From: Stenotrophomonas rhizophila
GTDB lineage: Bacteria; Pseudomonadota; Gammaproteobacteria; Xanthomonadales; Xanthomonadaceae
DNA length: 64,000 nt
Reading direction: 5' to 3'
NCBI RefSeq assembly: GCF_003651185.1
Contig: NZ_RCDC01000004.1
Coordinates: 2,094,659-2,158,658 of the forward strand
Both the position numbers and the translations under genes were made by a program. The notes under the pieces were generated by a model that was not told the origin of the DNA, ran no database searches, and worked only from the letters and a program-made list of their open reading frames with translations. Below, one piece after another: positions 47,516 to 58,003 of the stretch. Position 1 is the first letter of the stretch, and each line of letters opens with the position of its first letter.

Positions 47516-48565
47516 CTACCAGCGCGTGCCGGCCGGCAGCGCCCCGTCATGCGAAGGAAACAACGGCAGTACGTACTCGGCCAGTTCCTGCAGCACCTCG
47601 GCCGCCGGGCGCTGCGAGAACTGGATGCCGAGCGCAGCATGGTTCACGCCGGCACGCTGCCACTCGCCCAGCAGATCGATCAATCCGTTGCGGCCGGTTC
47701 TCAGCGTGTAGCCGCCATTGAGCGGCGTGCGGGGATGGTTCGGGTCCTCGACCAGATCCAGCCATTCGTTGGTGACATGCGGGCGGAAGCCACCGTCGGG
47801 GATGAGACGGCGCCATGCCTGGATCTTGTCGGCCAGGCGCTGCGGTCCGCCCGCGTGATGGGTTGCCTCGGGATAGGTCAGCCAACCATCGGCATGCTGC
47901 CCAACCCAGTCCAGTGTCTGGCGCGAGGTGCCGGTCACCAGCAGGGGAATCGCGCCGGACACCGGCTTGGGCAGCAGCTCTACGCCCTGCAGCGCGCCCA
48001 GTGCCGCGTCGATATGCAGGGGACCGTGCTGCAGCAACTGGCGGACATAGCCCACCGATGCGGCGAAGCGCTCGCCGCGGTCCGCATGCGCCAGGCCATA
48101 CGCCGGGAATTCGACCGGACGATCGCCGGAGGCGATGCCCAGCACCAGCCGCCCACCGGACAGCTGGTCGATGGTGGTGGCCGACTTGGCCAGATCGATC
48201 GGGTGGCGCAGCGAGAAGATCGCACTGCCCGTGGCCAGCGCCAGCCGCTTCGTGCGCGCCGCCAGGAAGGCCAGATAGGTAAACGGATCGAACACCTGCC
48301 CGGCGTCGCCGAACAACGGGTCGAACAACGGTACATTGCGTACCCAGGCCGCAGCGAAGCCGTCACGGTCGAGCTGGCTCACCAGATCCGCCTGCCCGGC
48401 CAGCACCTGCATGTCGCCTTGATAGAAACGCAGGGGCAGGAACACACCCAGCGTCAGCGTCCCCTCGCGGAACATGCGCTGGTAACCGGCATGGCGGGCG
48501 AACGCCGGTGCGGATGCGCCGGTCTGCGGCGCCTGCACCGCAGTGATATCGGTCGAGAGGGTCAT
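47516..48565 (-). CDS. LLM-class flavin-dependent oxidoreductase
   Basis: 349 residues of the luciferase-like monooxygenase (TIM-barrel) superfamily, using F420 or FMN. LATGSAIFSLRHPIDLAKSATTIDQLSGGRLVLGIASGDRP is the family core; VTGTSRQTLDWVGQHADGWLTYP follows. Substrate unknown. The gene lies 16 nt after the GST gene on the same strand, so the two probably form an operon, possibly under the divergent LysR regulator. Confidence 0.85.
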   Translation of the reverse strand: MTLSTDITAVQAPQTGASAPAFARHAGYQRMFREGTLTLGVFLPLRFYQGDMQVLAGQADLVSQLDRDGFAAAWVRNVPLFDPLFGDAGQVFDPFTYLAFLAARTKRLALATGSAIFSLRHPIDLAKSATTIDQLSGGRLVLGIASGDRPVEFPAYGLAHADRGERFAASVGYVRQLLQHGPLHIDAALGALQGVELLPKPVSGAIPLLVTGTSRQTLDWVGQHADGWLTYPEATHHAGGPQRLADKIQAWRRLIPDGGFRPHVTNEWLDLVEDPNHPRTPLNGGYTLRTGRNGLIDLLGEWQRAGVNHAALGIQFSQRPAAEVLQELAEYVLPLFPSHDGALPAGTRW

Positions 48566-48581
48566 CGTGGTCGTTCCTGGG

Positions 48582-49217
48582 TCAGGGGCCGGTGGCCGGT
48601 TCGGGGAGCTGCACGCCGCGCTGCACCGCGGGCCGCTGTGACATGCGCAGGTGCCATGCACTCAAGTGCGGGTAAGCGCTGAAATCGAAGCCGATGAGCC
48701 GAGCGATATGGGTCCAGCCATAGCCGGCGATATCGGCGATTGAATACGCCTCGCCTGCCAGCCATGAGCGGCCTGTGAGGTGCTGGTCCAGGGTGGCGAA
48801 GAACTCGGCGCTCAGGCGCCGGTAGCGTTCGATGGCGGGTGCGTAGGGCGCGTCGGCGAACATCTCGACATGGACACGCTGCCCCAGGATCGGCCCGACG
48901 CTGGCGGAGTGGAACATCAACCAGGTGATGGCCTCCCAGCGCGCGCGTGGCGCGTCGGGCAACAGCCGTCCGCTCTGCTCGGCCAGATACAGCAGGATGG
49001 CGGCGGATTCGAACACGGTGATACCCGTCGCCTCGTCGACCAGCACCGGAATGCGGCCGTGCGGATGCAGTTGCAGGAAATCGGGATGGCGGTGCTCACC
49101 TTCGTCGATACGTACGTGATGCAGTACGTAAGGGATGCCGAGTTCTTCCAGCGCGATGGTGATCTTGAAGCCGTTGGGCGAGCTGTCGGTGTACAGGTGC
49201 AGCGAAACGGGGGACAC
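48582..49217 (-). CDS. Glutathione S-transferase
   Basis: 211 residues. N-terminal thioredoxin-like domain (LHLYTDSSPNGFKITIALEELG; Ser/Asn at the catalytic turn), HGRIPVLVDEATGITVFESAAILLYLAEQSG (cis-Pro, Glu-Ser glutathione site), C-terminal helical domain with WLAGEAYSIADIAGYGW. The GTG at 49217 has AAGGAGA 5 nt upstream. It resembles YfcG/YghU-like or dichloromethane-type GSTs. Divergent from the LysR gene across 166 bp. Confidence 0.88.
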   Translation of the reverse strand: MSPVSLHLYTDSSPNGFKITIALEELGIPYVLHHVRIDEGEHRHPDFLQLHPHGRIPVLVDEATGITVFESAAILLYLAEQSGRLLPDAPRARWEAITWLMFHSASVGPILGQRVHVEMFADAPYAPAIERYRRLSAEFFATLDQHLTGRSWLAGEAYSIADIAGYGWTHIARLIGFDFSAYPHLSAWHLRMSQRPAVQRGVQLPEPATGP

Positions 49218-49383
49218 AGCGGTCTCCTTGGCAGGCGGAACAGCGGGCGGGGTTCGCGTAGCAGTGTTGGATCAATGCAGCTGGACTAAACGACATCGAT
49301 TCAACATGATCACGATGCTACGCAGGCCAACGCGCTCTGTAGAACGATTCTTCCTGCACTGCCAAGAGAGAAAATCTAAGGTC

Positions 49384-50283
49384 ATGGGTGCCGTCCTTCC
49401 CCTGCTCGCGCTGCGCGCCTTCGTCGAAACCGGTCGTCATGGCAGCCTCAAGGCCGCTGCTGCGGTCATGGGGGTTACCCCGGGGGCGATCAGCCAGCAG
49501 CTCAAACTGCTGCAGGCGCGCACCGGCGTTGTGCTGTTTACCCGCACCCCTCACGGGGTCGCACTGACCCCGGCCGGCGCACAGGTGCACCCGGCCCTGC
49601 TGCGCGCGTTCGATCAGATCCAGGACAGCATGGCCACGCTGGACGCCATCCACGCGCGGCAGACCCTCACCCTCAGCACCGTGCCCAGCTTCGCCGCGTC
49701 CTGGCTGGTGCCGCGGCTGGGCCGGTTCACCGAACGCCACCCGGCGATCGAAGTGCGTGTGGAGGCCTCATCGGCGCTGGCGAATCTGCGTCGCGATCGC
49801 ATCGACATCGCCATCCGCCACGGCCTCGGCGAGTATCCCGGCCTGGTCTCACGCCCGCTGGCGGCACCCGTGCTGTTGCCGGTGGCCTGCCCGGCGCTGC
49901 TCGCCGAGGGCCGGCCGATCCACTCGGCCATGGACTGCCTGCAGTACCCGCTGCTGCAGGATTCCGACCGCAGCGACTGGTCGCTGTGGTTCCGCGCGCT
50001 CGGTCTGCCGCCCGATCCGCGCATCGAACGTGGCCCGGCGTTCGATGATGACGTGTTGCTGATCCGCGCCGCAGAAGCGGGCCAGGGCATCGCGCTGGTG
50101 CGTGACCTGTATGTGGAATCCGAAGTCGCCAGCGGGCGGCTGGCCGTCGTACTGGATCAGCCGTGGCCAACGCAGTTTGCGTACTACGCCGTCACCCTGC
50201 CCGGCGCCGAGGAGAACCCGGCCATCGCGGCATTCCTGCGCTGGCTGGAGGATGAGATCCAGGCGCCGACCAGCGCGCTGTGA
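49384..50283 (+). CDS. LysR family transcriptional regulator (GcvA-like)
   Basis: 299 residues. N-terminal HTH (LALRAFVETGRHGSLKAAAAVMGVTPGAISQQLKLLQARTGVVLFTRTPHGVALTPAG) and a C-terminal periplasmic-binding-like effector domain. The sequence most resembles the GcvA subgroup (RRDRIDIAIRHGLGEYPGLVSRPL). It is transcribed away from the GST-LLM pair, the usual arrangement for a LysR activator and its target. The ATG at 49384 is chosen; a longer frame exists upstream. Confidence 0.85.
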   Translation: MGAVLPLLALRAFVETGRHGSLKAAAAVMGVTPGAISQQLKLLQARTGVVLFTRTPHGVALTPAGAQVHPALLRAFDQIQDSMATLDAIHARQTLTLSTVPSFAASWLVPRLGRFTERHPAIEVRVEASSALANLRRDRIDIAIRHGLGEYPGLVSRPLAAPVLLPVACPALLAEGRPIHSAMDCLQYPLLQDSDRSDWSLWFRALGLPPDPRIERGPAFDDDVLLIRAAEAGQGIALVRDLYVESEVASGRLAVVLDQPWPTQFAYYAVTLPGAEENPAIAAFLRWLEDEIQAPTSAL

Positions 50284-50305
50284 GCCCGTGATACGCGCAC
50301 AAAAA

Positions 50306-50327
50306 AACCCCGCCTTCCGGCGGGGTT
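50306..50327. terminator. Bidirectional intrinsic terminator after groEL and the LysR gene
   Basis: AACCCCGCC-TTCC-GGCGGGGTT. Toward the minus strand it runs into seven T, ideal for ending groEL; toward the plus strand it ends in TTCTTCG. It lies between the LysR stop (50283) and the groEL stop (50416). Confidence 0.8.
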
Positions 50328-50353
50328 CTTCGTACTGCGTTGGCGCATGGCGG

Positions 50354-50414
50354 GTACCGACCAACAGTTGGTACCTACCGCTCCGATGCGTGCCGACCGA
50401 AGGCCGGCATCTAC
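50354..50414. repeat. Two GTAG-type REP elements between LysR and groEL
   Basis: On the minus strand GTAGGTACCAAC-T-GTTGGT (50360-50378) and GTAGATGCCGGCC-TTC-GGTCGGCA (50391-50414). Both start with GTAG and fold into hairpins. The second ends 2 nt before the groEL stop codon. Confidence 0.65.
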
Positions 50415-50415
50415 A

Positions 50416-52152
<1,737 letters not shown>

Positions 52153-52156
52153 TCAC

Positions 52157-52444
52157 TCAGCCGACGATGGCGAGGATGTCGTCTTCGCGCAGGACCTTGA
52201 ACTCGACGCCTTCGGACTTGTAGCTGCTGCCGGCGTACTGGCCGTAGATGACCTTGTCACCGACCTTCAGCGACGGCGCGCGCACGCTGCCGTTGTCCAG
52301 GGGCTTGCCCGGGCCGACGGCCACGACTTCACCCTTGGTCGACTTTTCCTTGGCGGAATCCGGAATCACGATGCCGCCGGACGAGATTTCGTCGGCTTCG
52401 ATCGGCTTGACTACGACGCGGTCATGAAGCGGCTTGATGCTCAT
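52157..52444 (-). CDS. groES: Co-chaperonin GroES
   Basis: 95-residue lid of the GroEL chamber. [46 protein letters not shown] includes the mobile loop that docks on GroEL; ends [12 protein letters not shown]. The ATG at 52444 is the family start and has AAAAGGG 6 nt upstream. First gene of groESL. A CIRCE-like operator lies upstream. Confidence 0.98.
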   Translation of the reverse strand: MSIKPLHDRVVVKPIEADEISSGGIVIPDSAKEKSTKGEVVAVGPGKPLDNGSVRAPSLKVGDKVIYGQYAGSSYKSEGVEFKVLREDDILAIVG

Positions 52445-52488
52445 GTGAGACCCTTTTAAGTTGTTGATTGGTCTAGGAAAGTCTGGCG

Positions 52489-52518
52489 ATGTTAGCACTC
52501 GCACAGGGCGACTGCCAG
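52489..52518 (-). promoter_or_regulatory. groESL promoter overlapped by a CIRCE-like element
   Basis: Minus strand: CTGGCAGTC-N9-GAGTGCTAA (52492-52518) against the HrcA operator TTAGCACTC-N9-GAGTGCTAA. One arm is perfect, the other matches 6 of 9. A plausible promoter lies in the same DNA: TGGCAG, 17 bp, TAACAT. HrcA binding here would block RNA polymerase. Confidence 0.65.
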
Positions 52519-52737
52519 CCACGCTCACGAAAAAACCCGACGGTGCGGGACAGAGCAGAGATGGTGCTGGCCCCACCCCTTTCAAGGGCAGGCGGCCGGT
52601 TTTTTTTGCCGATCCGGGCCCGCGCGTGATTGTTTGACGCAGTTCTCAATGCGAAAGGTCGAATCCGACAGACCAATCGATGTGTCATCTGGATTGCGTA
52701 GATTCGAGCGGCACTGACCAATCACAAGGAGCCGTAG

Positions 52738-54522
52738 ATGAGGTTGCTGACGCCGCTGTCCCTGGCTTGCCTGCTGGTGCTGGCCACCAGCCCGGCCCGG
52801 GCCGATGTATTCATCAATGAACTGCATTACGACGACAGCACCCCCGCCGGGGACGTCGGCGAGGCGATCGAAGTGGTCGCCACCGCCGGTGAAGACCTGT
52901 CCGGCTACCGGCTCTACCTCTACAACGGCAGCAACCCTTCGGCTGCCGCGGTCTACGCCAACAACGCGGTCCCGGCCGGCACCGCCAGCTGCGGCAGCGC
53001 CCGGCTGGCCACCGTCAGCTACCCGACCAACGGGATCCAGAACGGTCCCAACGACGGCATCGCCCTGGTCGATGCCAGCGGCAAGGTGGTCCAGTTCCTC
53101 AGCTACGAGGGCACCATCACCGCCGCCGGGGGGCCCGCGGCAGGCCTGACCAGCCAGAACATCCCGGTCAGCGAGACCAACAGCACCGCCCCGGGCACCT
53201 CCCTGCAGCTGACCGGCAGCGGCAGCCAGTACGCCCATTTCACCTGGGCCGAATCGGCCACGCAGACCTTCGGCGCCTGCAACCACGGCCAGACCTTCAG
53301 CGGCGGCGGCCCGACCGGCCCGAATTCCGCGCCCTCGGTCACTGCCACCACCCCCGAGCAGGGCGCCAGCACCTTCCCGGCCGCCGCCGACCTGAGCGTC
53401 ACCTTCAGTGAGCCGGTCACCCTCTCCAGCGGCGCATTCGCGCTGAGCTGCGGCCAGTCCGGCACGGTCGCGCTGAGCCACCCGACCACCGGCACCCGCT
53501 TCACCCTGGCCACCAACACCGCGCTGGTGGCGGGGGAAGCCTGCCGCTTCGACATCCGCGCCACCCGCGTGAAGGATGCCCAGGGCGCCCACCCGGCCGC
53601 CGATACACGCATCGCCTTCACCGTGGCCACCGCCACCACGCCCGATCCGGGCAACCCCGGCACGCCCGGGGAGTACTACGCCCGGGTCAACACCTCCACC
53701 CCCAGCCAGCTGCGCTGCTCGCTGCACGAGACCATCAAGGGTCACACCGCCTATCCCTACAGCGGCTCGGGCACCAGCACCTGGACCATCCTGGAAATCG
53801 CCGACGAAGATCCCAACAACAGCGGCAAGATCCTCGATGCCTACCGCAACCGCAGCTACACCAAGGTCAGCGGGCGGGCGGGCACCGGCAGCGGGCTGAC
53901 CTACAACCGCGAACACACCTGGCCCAACTCGCTGGGCTTTGCCAGCACCACCGGCGACAAAGGTCTGCCGTATGCGCCCTACACCGACACCCACATGCTG
54001 TATCTGACCGATGCACAGTGGAATGCGGACCGCGGCAACAAGCCCTTTGCCACATGCGACAGCAACTGCGGTGAACGCGCGACCGAGGCCAACAACGGAT
54101 TCGGCGGCGGCAGGGGTGGCTACCCGGGCACCTCCAACTGGGTGCGCACGCCGGATGGCAATGGCGGCTCGTTCGAAGTGTGGGGCCACCGCAAGGGCGA
54201 TATGGCACGTGCGGTGATGTACATGGCGATCCGTTATGAAGGCGGTAAAGATGCCAAAACCGGGCAGTCCGAGCCGGACCTGGAGCTGACCGACGACCGC
54301 AGCAGGATCGTCAAGACCTCGGCCTCGCCGGCCTACATGGGCCTGCTCTCGACCCTGATCGACTGGCACCTGTCCGACCCGCCGGACGCGGCAGAACGCG
54401 CTCGCAACGAGGTGATCTTCAGTTTCCAGGGCAACCGCAATCCGTTCATCGACCACCCGGAGTGGGCCACCCCGACGCTGTTCACCTCGGCCAAGCCGGC
54501 CACCTGCCAGCTGGCCAACTGA
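52738..54522 (+). CDS. Secreted endonuclease I-type nuclease with lamin-tail and Ig-like domains
   Basis: 594 residues with signal peptide (MRLLTPLSLACLLVLATSPARA). Domains: lamin-tail domain (about 23-195; VFINELHYDDSTPAGDVGEAIEVVA, GIQNGPNDGIALVD), a Big_5/SwmB-type Ig-like domain (about 205-300; TFSEPVTLSSGAF), and an endonuclease I domain (about 320-594): YNREHTWPNS (catalytic His), DTHMLYLTDAQWN, EVWGHRKGDMARAVMYMAIRY. It is an extracellular nonspecific nuclease, likely for nutrient or phosphate scavenging or biofilm DNA. AAGGAG lies 7 nt before the ATG. Confidence 0.88.
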   Translation: MRLLTPLSLACLLVLATSPARADVFINELHYDDSTPAGDVGEAIEVVATAGEDLSGYRLYLYNGSNPSAAAVYANNAVPAGTASCGSARLATVSYPTNGIQNGPNDGIALVDASGKVVQFLSYEGTITAAGGPAAGLTSQNIPVSETNSTAPGTSLQLTGSGSQYAHFTWAESATQTFGACNHGQTFSGGGPTGPNSAPSVTATTPEQGASTFPAAADLSVTFSEPVTLSSGAFALSCGQSGTVALSHPTTGTRFTLATNTALVAGEACRFDIRATRVKDAQGAHPAADTRIAFTVATATTPDPGNPGTPGEYYARVNTSTPSQLRCSLHETIKGHTAYPYSGSGTSTWTILEIADEDPNNSGKILDAYRNRSYTKVSGRAGTGSGLTYNREHTWPNSLGFASTTGDKGLPYAPYTDTHMLYLTDAQWNADRGNKPFATCDSNCGERATEANNGFGGGRGGYPGTSNWVRTPDGNGGSFEVWGHRKGDMARAVMYMAIRYEGGKDAKTGQSEPDLELTDDRSRIVKTSASPAYMGLLSTLIDWHLSDPPDAAERARNEVIFSFQGNRNPFIDHPEWATPTLFTSAKPATCQLAN

Positions 54523-54528
54523 GCCCGG

Positions 54529-54559
54529 CCGACCGGCGCCCCCTCGCGGCGCCGGTCGG
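54529..54559 (+). terminator. Strong hairpin after the nuclease gene
   Basis: CCGACCGGCGCC-N7-GGCGCCGGTCGG, a 12-bp stem 7 nt after the stop. No T tract follows. It separates the nuclease from the cutA operon. Confidence 0.55.
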
Positions 54560-54580
54560 ACCATTGGCCTCTGGCGGTCC

Positions 54581-54586
54581 TATACT
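54581..54586 (+). promoter_or_regulatory. -10 element for cutA
   Basis: TATACT lies 8 nt before the cutA ATG (54595), suggesting transcription begins at the start codon. No ribosome site and no convincing -35 are seen. Confidence 0.4.
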
Positions 54587-54594
54587 CGGCGGTC

Positions 54595-54933
54595 ATGTCG
54601 ATTGCCGATCCCGTCTTCCTGCTGTTCACCACCTGCCCCGACGTGGCCTGCGCCGCGCGGCTGGCACACGCGCTGGTGGACGAACGCCTGGCCGCGTGCG
54701 TGACGCGCCTGGACGGGGCGCATTCGACCTACCGCTGGCAGGGCGAGGTCACCGAGGACCATGAGGTCCAGTTACTGATCAAGACCACCGGCAGCCGCCT
54801 GGACGCGGCGATCGCGCGTGTGCAGGCCCTGCATCCGTATGAACTCCCCGAGTGCATCGCGGTCGAAACCCGCGCCGGCCTACCGGCGTACCTGGATTGG
54901 ATTCGGGCGCAGACCCGTGAGGAAAGTGATTGA
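54595..54933 (+). CDS. cutA: Divalent-cation tolerance protein CutA
   Basis: 112-residue trimeric ferredoxin-like protein. TCPDVACAARLAHALVDERLAACVTRL, STYRWQGEVTEDHEVQLLIKTT and LHPYELPECIAVE are the family core. First linked to copper tolerance, its biochemical role is unresolved. The stop overlaps the dsbD start by 1 nt, forming the cutA-dsbD operon also found in E. coli. Confidence 0.93.
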   Translation: MSIADPVFLLFTTCPDVACAARLAHALVDERLAACVTRLDGAHSTYRWQGEVTEDHEVQLLIKTTGSRLDAAIARVQALHPYELPECIAVETRAGLPAYLDWIRAQTREESD

Positions 54934-57299
54934 TGACGCTGTTTCGTCGTGTTGCCGCGCTGTGCGCATTGTTCGTGGTCTCCCTGCCGGCCTGGGCGGT
55001 CAGCGAAAAAGATCTGCTCCCGGTCGATGAGGCCTTCGGGCTGACTGCGCAGGCGCGCGACCGTGATCGCGTGGAGATCAGCTGGAAGATCGCCCCGGGC
55101 TATTACCTGTATCGCCATCGCACCACGGTCAAGGCCGCTGCCGGCTTCGATGCCGAGGCATTGCAGCTGCCGGCCGGCAAGAAGCATCACGATGATTTCT
55201 TCGGCGAGGTGGAGACCTACCGCGAACGCCTGACCGGCGTACTGCCGGGCAAGGCCGCCGACGGCACCGACACCGTGACGCTGGAAGTGCGCTACCAGGG
55301 ATGCGCCGATGCGGGCGTGTGCTACCCGCCGCAGAAGCGCACGCTGCAGGTGAAGCTGCCGGCCGGTGGCAGCGGCGCTGGCACCGCCCCCGCCCCCGCC
55401 GCCAGCGCTGCCGCTTCCCCGTTCAACACCCCGTTGGCCGGCAACACCGGCAGTGGCCTGCGCCTGCCCGGCACCAGCAACACCCAGGCGCTGCCGCTGC
55501 CCTCCGAGCGCGCGTTCGGCTTCGATGCGATCGTCGGCGATGGCAACACCGTGCTGCTGCGTTTCACGCCGGCGCCGGGCTACTACCTGTATCGCGACCG
55601 CACCTCGCTGGCGCTGGAAGGCGCGCCGGGCATCCGCGCGGACAAGCCGACATGGCCGGCCGCCAAATCGCATCGCGATGAGCACTTCGGCGATGTGGCG
55701 GTGTATTTCGACCAGATCGACGTGCCGTTGCCGCTGCGCCGCAGTACGGCCAGCGCAACCGATGCGACCCTGGTGATCACCTTCCAGGGCTGCCAGACCG
55801 ATGGCATCTGCTACCCGCCGATGACGCGCCGGGTGAAGCTGGCGCTGCCGGCAGGCACGATCAACGCCAAGGCGAATGACGTCGCGCAGAAGACCGAGGT
55901 CATCGCGCCCCTGCCCAATCGCGACAAACGCGCACAGGCCCGCGGTGATGCCGGCACCGGCACCCAGCCGATGCTGATCCGCCCGAACGAACCCGCCCTG
56001 GCCGTGCCGGGCGACACCGCCGCCACCCCGGATGCCAGCGCGGACAACGCGCAGCGCACCCCGCCGCCGGTCGCCCCGGCCGCCGCACCGGGCAACCTGC
56101 TGGTGCTGCTGCTGTTCGCCGTGGCCGGTGGCCTGATCCTCAATCTGATGCCCTGCGTGCTGCCGATCCTGTCGCTGAAGGTGCTGGGCGTGGCGCAGAG
56201 CGGCGAGAGCCGCCAGCGCGCGCGCAGCCATGCGCTCTGGTACACCGCCGGCGTACTGGTCGCCTTCGCCGCCATCGGTGCACTGGTCATCGCGCTGCGT
56301 GCGGCGGGCCAGGCCGCGGGCTGGGGCTTCCAGCTGCAGCACCCGTGGTTCATCGCCGCGCTGGTGTACCTGATGTTTGCCGTGGGCCTGAGCCTGTCGG
56401 GCGTGTTCACCCTGGGCGGCAGCATGGGCGGGGTCGGCCAGTCGCTGGCCTCGCGCAGCGGCCCGGTCGGCGATTTCTTCACCGGCGTGCTCGCCTGCGT
56501 GGTGGCCAGCCCGTGCGTGGCCCCGTTCATGGGCCCGGCGCTGGCCTACGCCTTCGCTGCCCCCGGCCTGCAGGCGATGCTGGTGTTCCTGGCGCTCGGC
56601 CTGGGCCTGGCCCTGCCGTTCCTGCTGATCGGATTCGTGCCATCGCTGGCCCGCCGCCTGCCGCGCCCCGGCGCGTGGATGGAAACGCTCAAGCTGGTGC
56701 TGGCCTTCCCGATGTACGGCACCGCGATCTGGCTGCTGTGGGTACTGGGCAAGCAGCGCGGCGTGGATGCGATGGCGCTGGTGCTGGGCGGCCTGGTGAT
56801 CCTGTCGCTGGCGCTGTGGTGGTTCGAGCGCAGCCGCTGGCGCAGTCAGCGTGTGGGCGGCCTGTTGGCCCTGCTGCTGGTCCTTGGCGCGCTGTACCCG
56901 ATCTGGGGCGTGACCCGCATGGCGCCGCCGGCCAAGGCCGCGCAGCCGGCCAGCGACAACGTGGTGGAGTACTCGCCGCAGATGCTTGATCGCCTGCGCC
57001 AGGACAACCGCGTCGTGTTCGTCAACATGACGGCCGACTGGTGCGTGACCTGCAAGGCCAACGAACGCGCCGTGCTGGGCACCAACGCGTTCCAGGACAC
57101 CCTGCGCCGGACCAACGCGGTCTACATGCGCGGCGACTACACCAATGTCGACCCGCAGATCACCGCGTTCCTGGATGAGCACAAGGCCGTCGGTGTGCCG
57201 CTGTATGTGGTCTATGGCCCGGGCGCACCGCCGACCGTGCTGCCGACGGTACTGACCCAGGCGCTGGTGGAAGAAGCGCTGCTGCGGACCGCGCGATGA
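54933..57299 (+). CDS. dsbD: Thiol:disulfide interchange protein DsbD with two alpha domains
   Basis: Transfers reducing power from cytoplasmic thioredoxin across the inner membrane to periplasmic partners. 788 residues (E. coli 565). After the signal peptide come two DsbD-alpha domains, each with its Cys pair: Cys124/Cys130 (GCADAGVCYPP) and Cys287/Cys293 (GCQTDGICYPP). Then an eight-helix beta domain with Cys408 (LMPCVLP) and Cys522/Cys528 (ACVVASPCVAP), and a thioredoxin-like gamma domain with CVTC at 704-707. The doubled alpha domain is unusual. ATG at 54933 overlaps the cutA stop. Confidence 0.93.
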   Translation: MTLFRRVAALCALFVVSLPAWAVSEKDLLPVDEAFGLTAQARDRDRVEISWKIAPGYYLYRHRTTVKAAAGFDAEALQLPAGKKHHDDFFGEVETYRERLTGVLPGKAADGTDTVTLEVRYQGCADAGVCYPPQKRTLQVKLPAGGSGAGTAPAPAASAAASPFNTPLAGNTGSGLRLPGTSNTQALPLPSERAFGFDAIVGDGNTVLLRFTPAPGYYLYRDRTSLALEGAPGIRADKPTWPAAKSHRDEHFGDVAVYFDQIDVPLPLRRSTASATDATLVITFQGCQTDGICYPPMTRRVKLALPAGTINAKANDVAQKTEVIAPLPNRDKRAQARGDAGTGTQPMLIRPNEPALAVPGDTAATPDASADNAQRTPPPVAPAAAPGNLLVLLLFAVAGGLILNLMPCVLPILSLKVLGVAQSGESRQRARSHALWYTAGVLVAFAAIGALVIALRAAGQAAGWGFQLQHPWFIAALVYLMFAVGLSLSGVFTLGGSMGGVGQSLASRSGPVGDFFTGVLACVVASPCVAPFMGPALAYAFAAPGLQAMLVFLALGLGLALPFLLIGFVPSLARRLPRPGAWMETLKLVLAFPMYGTAIWLLWVLGKQRGVDAMALVLGGLVILSLALWWFERSRWRSQRVGGLLALLLVLGALYPIWGVTRMAPPAKAAQPASDNVVEYSPQMLDRLRQDNRVVFVNMTADWCVTCKANERAVLGTNAFQDTLRRTNAVYMRGDYTNVDPQITAFLDEHKAVGVPLYVVYGPGAPPTVLPTVLTQALVEEALLRTAR

Positions 57300-57856
57300 G
57301 CCTGCGGCCACCACGGCGGACGGTCGTGGTGGTCGTGATCGCGGCCGTGCTCGGGATTGGCGCCGGCGTCTGGTTCGCCGGGCATGACGAGCGCCCGGCC
57401 AATGCCCCGCCACCGCCACGGCCGGTGGTGGTCGCGGCCCAACCGGGTGATCCGATGCCCGCGATCACCCTGCCGGACCTGCAAGGGCACCCGCAGCACC
57501 TGGCCAGCTTCCACGGGCGTCCGCTGCTGATCAACGTCTGGGCCAGCTGGTGCGGGCCGTGCGTGGAGGAAATGCCGGCGCTGACCACGTTTGCCGATGC
57601 CCAGGGCGCTACCGGCGTGCAGGTGCTCGGGCTGGCGCTGGATACGCCCGAGGGCGTGCGCGATTTCCTGACCCGCATCCCGGTCGCCTACCCGATCGTG
57701 CTCGATACTCCCGGCCCGGCCGACGCCAGCGTGCGTCTGGGCAATGCGCAGGGCCTGCTGCCGTATTCAGTACTGGTCGATGCGCAGGGGCGCATCGTGA
57801 AACAGAAGCTGGGGCCGTTTGCGGCCGGTGAGATCGAGGCCTGGGCAACGCACTGA
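57296..57856 (+). CDS. TlpA-like periplasmic thioredoxin
   Basis: 186 residues: an N-terminal anchor helix (about 8-28) then a TlpA/ResA-type thioredoxin domain with WCGPC (Cys86, Cys89) and the cis-Pro loop (LLPYSVLVDAQGRIV). Periplasmic, membrane-tethered thiol reductase. The start overlaps the dsbD stop by 4 nt, so it is likely reduced by DsbD and may serve cytochrome c maturation or oxidative-stress repair. Confidence 0.88.
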   Translation: MSLRPPRRTVVVVVIAAVLGIGAGVWFAGHDERPANAPPPPRPVVVAAQPGDPMPAITLPDLQGHPQHLASFHGRPLLINVWASWCGPCVEEMPALTTFADAQGATGVQVLGLALDTPEGVRDFLTRIPVAYPIVLDTPGPADASVRLGNAQGLLPYSVLVDAQGRIVKQKLGPFAAGEIEAWATH

Positions 57857-57914
57857 GCCTGCTTGGCCGAGGTGACCGTCTGATCGAGAGGCCGTACTGG
57901 CCCGACCTGGGCTA

Positions 57915-57961
57915 TTGACCGCCCCAGCCCTGCACCCAACAATGACGAGATCCATTCTCAT
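57915..57961 (+). promoter_or_regulatory. Promoter with Fur box before the flavo-reductase gene
   Basis: TTGACC (57915-57920), 17 bp, AACAAT (57938-57943). Directly after it, ACGAGATC-C-ATTCTCAT (57945-57961) matches 13 of 16 positions of the palindrome ATGAGAAT-N-ATTCTCAT; the right half is perfect. It lies across the expected transcription start, where iron-loaded Fur would repress. Confidence 0.65.
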
Positions 57962-58003
57962 CCACTGCCGGGCCCGCTTCGCCTTGCCGCCGGAACCGCC
58001 CGC

